From assembly GCF_009671205.1 (NCBI RefSeq), contig NZ_CP045309.1, positions 4,712,001-4,776,000 of the forward strand: 64,000 bases of DNA. The letters run 5' to 3'. Both the position numbers and the translations under genes were made by a program. A model generated the notes under the pieces. The model saw only the letters and a program-made list of their open reading frames with translations. It did not search any database and was not told the origin of the DNA. The DNA is from Micromonospora terminaliae. Its GTDB lineage: Bacteria; Actinomycetota; Actinomycetes; Mycobacteriales; Micromonosporaceae. The first letter of the stretch is position 1; each line of letters begins with the position of its first letter. Of this stretch, positions 57,490-64,000 are shown in pieces.

Positions 57490-59403
57490 CTACTCGACGG
57501 TGACCGACTTGGCCAGGTTCCGGGGCTGGTCCACGTCGTGCCCGCGGGCGGCGGCGATCTCGGCGGCGAGCACCTGGAGCGGCACGGTGGTCACCAGCGG
57601 CGCGAGCAGCGTCGGCGTGCGCGGCACGTAGATCAGGTGGTCGGCGTAGCGGACCACGGCCTCGTCGCCCTCCTCCGCGATCACGATGGTGCGGGCGCCG
57701 CGGGCGCGCACCTCCTGGATGTTGGAGACGACCTTGTCGTGCAGCATGCCCCGGCCGACCGGCGACGGCACGATGCAGATGACCGGCGTGCCCTTGTCGA
57801 TCAGCGAGATCGGGCCGTGCTTCAGCTCGCCGGCGGCGAAGCCCTCGGCATGCATGTACGCCAGCTCCTTGAGCTTCAGCGCGCCCTCGAGGGCCACCGG
57901 GTAGCCGACGTGCCGGCCGATGAACAGCACGGTCGGCTCCGACTTCAGCTCACGGCCCAGCTCGCGGACCGGCTCGATCCGGTCCAGCAGCTCGCGCAGC
58001 TTGGCGGGCATCTCCTGGAGCTGGGCCACCACGGCGCCGACCTCGTCGGCGAACTTGATCCCGCGCACCTGGGCGAGGTGCAGCCCGATCAGGTAACACG
58101 CGACGACCTGGGTGAGGAACGCCTTGGTGGACGCGACCGCGATCTCCGGGCCGCCGTGCGTGTACAGCACCGCGTCGGACTCGCGCGGGATGGTGGAGCC
58201 GTTGGTGTTGCAGATGGCCAGCACCCGGGCCTTCTGATCCTTGGCGTGGCGCAGCGCCATCAGCGTGTCCATGGTCTCGCCGGACTGCGAGATCACCACG
58301 ATCAGCGTGGACCGGTCCAGCACCGGGTCGCGGTAGCGGAACTCGCTGGCCAGCTCCACCTCGCAGGGGATCCGGGTCCAGTGCTCGATGGCGTACTTGG
58401 CGACCAGGCCGGCGTGGTAGGAGGTGCCGCAGGCCACGATGAAGATCTTGTCGACGTCGCGCAGGTCCTGCTCGCTGAGGCGGACCTCGTCGAGGGCGAT
58501 CTCGCCGCTCTCGGTGAGCCGGCCCAGCAGCGTGTCCGCGATGGCCTGCGGCTGCTCCTCGATCTCCTTGAGCATGAACCAGTCGTAGCCACCCTTCTCG
58601 GCGGCCGACGAGTCCCAGTCGATGTGGAAGTCCTTGCCGGTCGCAGGCTGGCCGGCGAAGTCGGTGATCTCGATGCTCTCCGGGGTGATGAGGACGATCT
58701 GGTCCTGGCCCAGCTCGACCGCGTCGCGGGTGTGCTCGATGAACGCGGCCACATCGCTGGCCAGGTAGTTCTCGCCGTCGCCCCGCCCGACCACGAGGGG
58801 CGAGTTGCGCCGGGCGCCGACCACCGCGCCCGGGATGCCGGCGTCGACGGCCAGCAGCGTGAAGGCGCCCTCCAGCCGCTGGCAGACCAGCCGCATGGCC
58901 GAGGCGAGCAGCTGCGGGCTGTCGACCTCGCCGGCCGAGCGCAGATCGGCCAGCGAGCGGGCGAGCAGGTGCGCGGCGCACTCGGTGTCGGTGTCGCTGG
59001 TGAACTCGACGCCGTCGGCCTCCAGCTCGGCGCGGAGCTTCGCGAAGTTCTCGATGATGCCGTTGTGGATCACGGCGACCCGGCCGTCCGGCGACAGGTG
59101 CGGGTGGGCGTTGCGGTCGGTCGGGCCGCCGTGGGTGGCCCACCGGGTGTGGCCGATGCTGGTGGTCCCGTCGCCGATGCCGATCGGGCTGGCGGCACAG
59201 GACTCCGGGTCGGAGGCGGCGCGCTCCGCGAGAACCTTCTCCAGGTTGGCCAGCTTGCCGGCCTTCTTCTCGATCAGCAGCTCGTCGTCACAGACGACGG
59301 CGACGCCCGCCGAGTCGTAGCCGCGGTACTCCAGCCGCCGCAGTCCGTCCAGCACGATGCCGAGCGCCGGGCGCGCACCGGCGTAACCCACGATTCCACA
59401 CAT
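57490..59403 (-). CDS. glmS: Glutamine--fructose-6-phosphate aminotransferase (isomerising)
   Basis: First step of UDP-GlcNAc synthesis. The N-terminal nucleophile Cys2 (MCGIVGYAG), HTRWATHG and the DNNGIIEN-type block are present; two SIS domains follow (for example SQSGETMDTLMA and GRHVGYPVALEGALKLKELA) and the C-terminus ends in NLAKSVTVE, the family's typical final residues. 637 residues. A TAGGCT box (59411-59416) is 7 bp before the ATG, so there is no room for a glmS ribozyme or any leader. Confidence 0.97.
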   Translation of the reverse strand: MCGIVGYAGARPALGIVLDGLRRLEYRGYDSAGVAVVCDDELLIEKKAGKLANLEKVLAERAASDPESCAASPIGIGDGTTSIGHTRWATHGGPTDRNAHPHLSPDGRVAVIHNGIIENFAKLRAELEADGVEFTSDTDTECAAHLLARSLADLRSAGEVDSPQLLASAMRLVCQRLEGAFTLLAVDAGIPGAVVGARRNSPLVVGRGDGENYLASDVAAFIEHTRDAVELGQDQIVLITPESIEITDFAGQPATGKDFHIDWDSSAAEKGGYDWFMLKEIEEQPQAIADTLLGRLTESGEIALDEVRLSEQDLRDVDKIFIVACGTSYHAGLVAKYAIEHWTRIPCEVELASEFRYRDPVLDRSTLIVVISQSGETMDTLMALRHAKDQKARVLAICNTNGSTIPRESDAVLYTHGGPEIAVASTKAFLTQVVACYLIGLHLAQVRGIKFADEVGAVVAQLQEMPAKLRELLDRIEPVRELGRELKSEPTVLFIGRHVGYPVALEGALKLKELAYMHAEGFAAGELKHGPISLIDKGTPVICIVPSPVGRGMLHDKVVSNIQEVRARGARTIVIAEEGDEAVVRYADHLIYVPRTPTLLAPLVTTVPLQVLAAEIAAARGHDVDQPRNLAKSVTVE

Positions 59404-59694
59404 GGTCCGCAGCCTAACCCAGTTTCGCTCACCGCGCGTGCTCGGAAGGCGGGTAAACGATCACTGAATTTGAGCGAACCGGTGAGCGGATGGCGAGGAT
59501 CGGACAAACCTCGCAGACAACCCGGGACACGGGAAGCGGGGACGCGGCATCGACGGCGGACATTCGGGTACCCGACCTGCGCACGGGTACGCGCGGGCGG
59601 GTCGCCCGGCCGTACATTGAGGGCCCCGTCGGGGCGACGCCCCCGACCCCACCCCCTCCGCGGTCGTCCGCGCCGTCCCCTGCGAGCTGAACCG

Positions 59695-60819
59695 ATGTCC
59701 GAGCCGACCCCCACCCCCGAACCGGCGAACAGCGGCGGCCCGAGCGACCCGACGGCTCCGCAACCCACCACCTGGACCCCGCCGGACCCGCTCGCCGCCC
59801 CGCAGCCCTGGGCGCCGCCGGCGCCGTGGGCCCCCACGTCCGGGACCCCGGACCCGTGGGCGGCCCCGGCCGGCTCCTCCGCGCCGGGCGCCACGGAAAC
59901 GCCGCCGCTTGCCGCCCCGGACGAAACGCCGGGCACCTGGCCCCCGCCGCCCCGATCCCCCGCGCCGGGCCCCACCGGGTCGCCGGCCCCGTCCAGGGCG
60001 GGCGCGGACCCGACGGCAGCCCCGGGCCCGACCGGCTGGACGGCCCCGGGCCCGACCGGCTGGTCGGCGCCGGAAGCAGCGCCGGGCCCGACCGGGTGGA
60101 CGGCCCCGGGCCCGACCGGCTGGTCGGCGCCGGGAGCAGCGCCGGGTCCGGCCGGCTGGGGTGACCCGGGTGCTCCGCCGCACGCCCCGAACACCCCGGG
60201 CGGCGTGCCCGCGCCACCCTGGCCGGGCGGCGCCCCCGGACCGGGTTGGCCTCCGGCCGGCTACCCGCCGCCGTACGCGTACCCCGGGCCGGCCGCGCCG
60301 CGCCGCTCGGCGGGCGGGCGGGTCGTGGCCGTCGTGGTGACCGTGGTCATCGCCCTGGTGCTCGCCGTCTGCGGGTGCGTCGGCTTCGGCGTCCTGGGCA
60401 GCTTCGTCGACGGCTCGGGCTCCTCCGGGCAGCCGTACGACGACCCCGAGTTCGGCGGGCCCGGCTTCGGCGAGCCGGACGGCGGCGTCGCCGAGGAAAC
60501 CACGGAGCCCACCCGGCCGGCCCCCGCCACCACCCCGTCCGGCGGGCGGGGCCGGTTCGCCGTGACCTACGAGGTCACCGGAACGGGAGCGGCGAACATC
60601 CAGTTCTACGACGCCGACGGCGAGTTCCTCCAGTTCGACCGGGTGCAGCCACCGTGGCGGCTGACGCTCACCGCCGACAACCGGGAACGGGTGCAGATCG
60701 TCGCCCTGGCCCAGAACCAACAGAAGGACGGGGTGAGCTGCCGGATCACCATCGACGGGAAGGTGGTCTCCCGGGATTCGAGCGCGACGGGAGGGGTCGC
60801 CACCTGCTTCGGCTGGTGA
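59695..60819 (+). CDS. Membrane protein with Pro-rich repeat head and MmpS-like extracellular domain
   Basis: 374 residues. The first 200 are Pro/Ala/Gly/Trp-rich and cytoplasmic, with a 20-residue repeat. One membrane span (about 210-235, VVAVVVTVVIALVLAVCGC) follows, then an acidic linker and a C-terminal domain (about 285-374) with TYEVTGTGAANIQFYDADGE and CRITIDGKVV, the MmpS pattern. In mycobacteria MmpS assists MmpL lipid exporters; no MmpL gene is present here, so the role is unknown. Confidence 0.75.
   Translation: MSEPTPTPEPANSGGPSDPTAPQPTTWTPPDPLAAPQPWAPPAPWAPTSGTPDPWAAPAGSSAPGATETPPLAAPDETPGTWPPPPRSPAPGPTGSPAPSRAGADPTAAPGPTGWTAPGPTGWSAPEAAPGPTGWTAPGPTGWSAPGAAPGPAGWGDPGAPPHAPNTPGGVPAPPWPGGAPGPGWPPAGYPPPYAYPGPAAPRRSAGGRVVAVVVTVVIALVLAVCGCVGFGVLGSFVDGSGSSGQPYDDPEFGGPGFGEPDGGVAEETTEPTRPAPATTPSGGRGRFAVTYEVTGTGAANIQFYDADGEFLQFDRVQPPWRLTLTADNRERVQIVALAQNQQKDGVSCRITIDGKVVSRDSSATGGVATCFGW
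60011..60160 (+). repeat. 60-bp in-frame tandem repeat
   Basis: About two and a half copies of a 60-bp unit, almost identical, encode a 20-residue GPTGW(T/S)AP-type repeat in the cytoplasmic head of the MmpS-like protein. Confidence 0.85.
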
Positions 60820-60875
60820 CGAGGGCGGGAGGCGCTGGTCTTGCGGCGTCGGTGCCGGGCCGTAGGCTGGCCGGC

Positions 60876-62063
60876 GTGACGACGACCGATCCGCTGGTGG
60901 CCCGGATGCGGCCGTTCGGCACCACGATCTTCGCCGAGATGTCCGCGCTGGCCGTGCGCACCGGCGCGGTCAACCTCGGGCAGGGCTTCCCCGACACGGA
61001 CGGGCCGCCGGAGATGCTCGCGGCGGCCGCCGAGGCGCTGCGCTCCGGCCACAACCAGTACCCGCCGGGCCCGGGCATCCCGGCGCTGCGCGCGGCCGTG
61101 GCGGCACACCAGCGCCGGTTCTGGGGCCTGGAGTACGACCCGGACGGCGAGATCGTGGTGACCGCGGGCGCCACCGAGGCGATCGCGGCGAGCATCCTCG
61201 CCCTCTGCGAGCCGGGTGACGAGGTGGTGTGCTTCGAGCCCTACTACGACTCGTACGCGGCCTCGATCGCCCTGGCCGGCGCGGTCCGCCGCCCGGTGAC
61301 GCTGCGTCCCGGCGCCGACGGCCGGTACGCCGTCGACCCGGCGGAGCTGCGCGCGGCGTTCGGGCCGCGCACCCGGCTGGTGCTGCTGAACACGCCGCAC
61401 AACCCGACCGGCAAGGTGTTCACGGCCGACGAGCTGGCCCTGGTCGCCGAGCTGTGCCAGGAACACGGCGCGTACGCGGTCACCGACGAGGTCTACGAGC
61501 ACCTGGTCTTCACCGACGCGGCCGCCCCGCACCTGCCGCTGGCGACGCTCCCCGGCATGCGGGAGCGGACCCTGCGCATCTCCTCGGCGGGCAAGACGTT
61601 CTCCTGCACCGGCTGGAAGGTCGGCTGGGTGAGCGGCCCAGCGCCGCTGGTCGCCGCCGTGCTGCGGGTGAAGCAGTTCCTCACCTTCGTCAACGCCGGG
61701 CCGCTGCAACCGGCCGTGGCGGTGGCGCTCGGCCTGCCGGACGCGTACTTCGCCGACTTCCGGGACGGCATGCAGCGGCGGCGGGACCAGCTCGTCGCCG
61801 GGCTCACCGACGCCGGGTTCGGAGTGCTCGCACCGGAGGGGACGTACTTCGTCACCGCCGACGTCACGCCGCTGGGCGGGCGCGACGGGGTGGAGTTCTG
61901 CCGCGCGCTGCCCGAACGCTGCGGCGTGGTGGCGGTGCCGACCCAGGTGTTCTACGACGACGTGGCGGCGGGCCGGCGGCTGGTCCGGTTCGCGTTCTGC
62001 AAGCGGCCCGAGGTGCTCACCGAGGCGGTCACCCGGCTGCGGCGCCTGAAGGAGGACGCATGA
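60876..62063 (+). CDS. PLP-dependent class I/II aminotransferase
   Basis: 395 residues. Fold-type I features: NLGQGFPDTDGPPEM near the start, HNPTGKVF, and the PLP-lysine in SSAGKTFSCTGWKVGW, a block typical of kynurenine/DapC/methionine-type aminotransferases. GTG at 60876, with a TAGGCT box (60863-60868) 7 bp upstream and no ribosome site. It overlaps the next gene by 4 bases (ATGA). Substrate not certain; DapC-like or kynurenine-aminotransferase-like are both possible. Confidence 0.9.
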   Translation: MTTTDPLVARMRPFGTTIFAEMSALAVRTGAVNLGQGFPDTDGPPEMLAAAAEALRSGHNQYPPGPGIPALRAAVAAHQRRFWGLEYDPDGEIVVTAGATEAIAASILALCEPGDEVVCFEPYYDSYAASIALAGAVRRPVTLRPGADGRYAVDPAELRAAFGPRTRLVLLNTPHNPTGKVFTADELALVAELCQEHGAYAVTDEVYEHLVFTDAAAPHLPLATLPGMRERTLRISSAGKTFSCTGWKVGWVSGPAPLVAAVLRVKQFLTFVNAGPLQPAVAVALGLPDAYFADFRDGMQRRRDQLVAGLTDAGFGVLAPEGTYFVTADVTPLGGRDGVEFCRALPERCGVVAVPTQVFYDDVAAGRRLVRFAFCKRPEVLTEAVTRLRRLKEDA

Positions 62064-63169
62064 CCGACGCGTACGCCGACCGGATGCGCCGGCTCGCCGC
62101 CCAGCGTGACTGCGACACGGTGCTCTCCGGCGTCCGGCCGGCCACGGTGCGGGAGCAGCTCGCGACGCTCGGGGCGGCCGTCGGCGACGACCTGCTGCCC
62201 GACTTCTACGGCGAGGGCGGGGCGGTGGAGCAGCTCGAACGGCGGGTCGCCGAGCTGCTCGGCGTGGAGGCGGCGGCCCTCTTCCCCACCGGCACCATGG
62301 CCCAGCAGGTCGCGATGCGGCACGGCGCCGAGCTGACCGGCAGGGACGCCGTCGGCCTGCACCCGCTCAGCCACCCGCTGCTGCACGAGCGCGACGCGTA
62401 CGCGGTGCTCGGCGGGCTGCGGGCGGTGCGGACCACCGCGGCGCCGCGCAACCCGACGGCCGAGGAGGTGGCCGCGCTCGACGAGCCGATCGGCACGCTC
62501 TTCCTGGAGCTGCCGCTGCGCGACGCCGGGTTCGTCCTGCCGACCTGGGACGAGCTGGTGGCGGTGGTCGGCGCGGCCCGGGAGCGGGGTGCCCGGGTGC
62601 ACCTGGACGGGGCCCGGCTGTGGGAGTCGACCGTCCACCTGGGGCGCTCGGCGGCCGAGATCGCGGCCCTCGCCGACAGCACGTACGTCTCGTTCTACAA
62701 GTCCCTGGGCGGCCACTCCGGCGCGGCCCTGGCCGGCGACGCCGAGCTGGTCCGGTACGCCCGCGCTTGGCGGCACCGCTACGGGGGCACCCTGTTCCAG
62801 CAGTGGCCGGCCGCCCTCGCCGCACTCGCCGGCCTGGAGCGGGAGCTAGCCCGGCTGCCCGGTTACGTGGCGCACGCGAAGGTGGTGGCCGAGGCGCTGG
62901 CCACCCTGCCGGGCGCCCGGGTCCACCCGGCGCCTCCGCACACCCACCAGTTCCGGCTCTGGCTGCCGCATTCGGCCGAGGCGCTGGACGCGGCCAACCT
63001 CGCGCTCGCCGAGGAGGAGAAGGCGTGGTTCGCCGGCGGCTGGCGGGACACCGAGGTGCCCGGCCTGGCGCTGACCGAGGTGACCGTGGCCGGCCCCGCG
63101 CTGGAGCTGGGCTCCGACCAGATCCTCGACCTGGCCGACCGGTTCCTGCGCCGCGTGGCGTCCCGCTGA
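62060..63169 (+). CDS. Threonine aldolase / beta-eliminating lyase family protein
   Basis: 369 residues, fold-type I. ALFPTGTMAQQVAMR, HLDGARLWES and SFYKSLGGHSGAAL (PLP-lysine) match low-specificity L-threonine aldolases and related beta-eliminating lyases. ATG at 62060 overlaps the aminotransferase stop and follows GGAGG, so the two PLP enzymes are translationally coupled. A shared amino-acid pathway is plausible but its identity is not known. Confidence 0.88.
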   Translation: MTDAYADRMRRLAAQRDCDTVLSGVRPATVREQLATLGAAVGDDLLPDFYGEGGAVEQLERRVAELLGVEAAALFPTGTMAQQVAMRHGAELTGRDAVGLHPLSHPLLHERDAYAVLGGLRAVRTTAAPRNPTAEEVAALDEPIGTLFLELPLRDAGFVLPTWDELVAVVGAARERGARVHLDGARLWESTVHLGRSAAEIAALADSTYVSFYKSLGGHSGAALAGDAELVRYARAWRHRYGGTLFQQWPAALAALAGLERELARLPGYVAHAKVVAEALATLPGARVHPAPPHTHQFRLWLPHSAEALDAANLALAEEEKAWFAGGWRDTEVPGLALTEVTVAGPALELGSDQILDLADRFLRRVASR

Positions 63170-63268
63170 CCCCCGCCTGACGCTCCGCCGTCCCTGGCGC
63201 ATCCGAAGGCGGCCAGCCCAGGGAACGGGCCGGCACCACGCGCGTCGGGGGGCGTCCCCCCGCAGCGG

Positions 63269-63874
63269 TCAGCCCGCGGAACGGGCCGGGCCGGTGCCCG
63301 CTGCCGGCGTCGCCGGGCCCGGCCGGTCCGCCGCCAGGGCCCGGAGCACCGCGCCCCCGCCGGCGAGCAGCGCCGACTCGGCGTCGTCGACGAAGGCGAG
63401 ATCGGCCTCGACGTGCCGGGCGGCGGCGGAGAGCAGCAGCCGGACCACCGGGTCCTCGGAGCGGCGGCGCAACCCGTCGAGGTTGCGCAACTCCCGCATG
63501 AGGTGGCCGCGCTGGTTGGTCAGCACGGTGCGGACGGTGGGGGCCTCGCCGGACCGGGCGGCGGCGGTCACCTTCAGGAAGAAGTCGTCCCGGAAGCCGC
63601 CGCTGCGCGGGCTGGGTTCGGCGAGCCAGCGATCGAGCTCGGCCCGGCCGGCCTCGGTGATCTCGTAGACCACCCGGTCCGGCTTCACCGGCTGGGCGTG
63701 CCGCTCGGCGACCACCAGGTCGTCCCGGGAGAGCCGGTCGAGGATCTGGTAGAGGTGCCCGATGTTGAGCGGGCCCCACTGGGGGCCGACCGCCGCCTCA
63801 AAGGCGCCCTTGAGCTCGTAGCCGTAGCTGGGGCCGCGGGCGAGCAGGGCCAGGACCGCGTGCTGGATCGCCAC
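63269..63874 (-). CDS. PadR-family transcriptional regulator
   Basis: 201 residues. The N-terminal winged helix (MAIQHAVLALLARGPSYGYELK) and the wing segment HLYQILDRLSRDDLV are typical; the C-terminal helical domain (about 95-180) is the Vir_act_alpha_C type, with a Pro/Ala tail. GTG at 63874 follows GGAGGAGAC. It is divergent from the truncated gene at 63973, which it probably controls through a palindrome between them. Confidence 0.9.
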   Translation of the reverse strand: MAIQHAVLALLARGPSYGYELKGAFEAAVGPQWGPLNIGHLYQILDRLSRDDLVVAERHAQPVKPDRVVYEITEAGRAELDRWLAEPSPRSGGFRDDFFLKVTAAARSGEAPTVRTVLTNQRGHLMRELRNLDGLRRRSEDPVVRLLLSAAARHVEADLAFVDDAESALLAGGGAVLRALAADRPGPATPAAGTGPARSAG

Positions 63875-63920
63875 CGTCTCCTCCGATCCGGTTCCGGACA
63901 GGCACCCGTGCGGGGCCTTG

Positions 63921-63933
63921 CATTGTCACAATG
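63921..63933. promoter_or_regulatory. Candidate PadR operator
   Basis: CATTGT and ACAATG arms flank a single C, in the 98-bp gap between the PadR gene and the divergent partial gene. The AT-rich palindrome stands out from its GC-rich surroundings. Confidence 0.5.
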
Positions 63934-63972
63934 TATCGCGCACAGTGTGGTCAGCACACGGGGAGGCGCGAC

Positions 63973-64000
63973 ATGTTCCACGTCATCTGGGGGCAGCTTC
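63973..64000 (+). CDS. Partial gene at the right edge, unidentified
   Basis: Only nine codons (MFHVIWGQL) are visible. An ATG at 63973 follows GGGGAGG 8 bases upstream and the gene is divergent from the PadR regulator. PadR neighbours are often transporters, but nothing in nine codons identifies it. Confidence 0.5.

Noticed and set aside
59404..59694. A glmS riboswitch/ribozyme or other leader in the glmS region
   Set aside because: The -10 box lies 7 bp before the glmS start, so no leader RNA is possible; the rest of the 291-bp gap shows no clear element.
60011..60160. A possible CRISPR array (regular 60-bp periodicity)
   Set aside because: There are no unique spacers; the repeats are contiguous, in frame and encode a Pro/Trp-rich protein repeat.
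57538..60819. A 1093-codon plus-strand frame
   Set aside because: Only the last 375 codons (from 59695) are a real gene; the remainder is antisense to glmS.

Overview
The window is chromosomal DNA from a very GC-rich actinomycete, most likely Micromonospora or another Micromonosporaceae (inferred from base composition, GTG starts, Pro/Ala-rich linkers, and orthologues such as DUF5319, WhiB, BldM-like, PspC and GuaB3). About 50 protein genes are supported. I see no rRNA, tRNA, CRISPR array, prophage or intact insertion sequence. Both ends cut a gene: a UvrD/PcrA helicase on the left and an unidentified gene on the right.

Layout, left to right. 1-2.5 kb: pcrA/uvrD1 diverges from a chorismate mutase gene that sits behind an apparent Phe/Tyr leader-peptide attenuator. 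2.5-8.3 kb: an oligopeptide ABC operon (oppA-B-C-D-F). 8.7-14 kb: a PIG-L deacetylase, then an envelope-stress module (PspC-type sensor kinase and LuxR-type regulator divergent from a PspC/LiaF-like protein). 14-16.5 kb: convergent psd and pssA, the two enzymes of phosphatidylethanolamine synthesis. 16.8-19.3 kb: two tandem double-Nudix genes and a second small PspC gene. 19.3-29.6 kb: guaA, a cholesterol-oxidase-like GMC enzyme, an LCP protein, two M1 peptidase lipoproteins, guaB3 and guaB. 29.8-31.7 kb: DUF5319, a BldM-like regulator and a WhiB/WhiD-like protein. 32-36 kb: a membrane-anchored molybdopterin oxidoreductase and groES-groEL1 under two CIRCE operators. 36-47 kb: a THUMP-like methyltransferase, a YbaK deacylase, a XylFGH-like sugar transporter with a ROK repressor, a DUF4142 protein and a heterodimeric ABC exporter. 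47-55 kb: tsaD, rimI, tsaB, ung, tsaE, an alpha/beta hydrolase, alr, nnrD and acpS. 55-64 kb: an EspC-like protein with a DUF1023 hydrolase, glmS, an MmpS-like membrane protein, an aminotransferase, a threonine-aldolase-like enzyme and a PadR regulator.

The order guaA / choD-like / guaB3 / guaB / DUF5319 / WhiB / groEL1-groES / tsaD-rimI-tsaB-tsaE / alr / nnrD / glmS follows, from memory, the M. tuberculosis Rv3396c-Rv3436c region. The sugar transporter, ROK and exporter genes look like a lineage-specific insertion between groES and the tsa genes. The sigD pair found near whiB3 in mycobacteria is absent here.

Recurring regulatory themes visible in the DNA are: TAGGCT-like -10 boxes 6-9 bp upstream of the start codon (leaderless mRNAs) at about a dozen genes; strong hairpins between the first and second gene of the opp, sugar and gro operons; and a shared TCAGGG direct-repeat pair upstream of both PspC genes. 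The most interesting single element is the Phe/Tyr attenuator ahead of the chorismate mutase gene (1886-2082).
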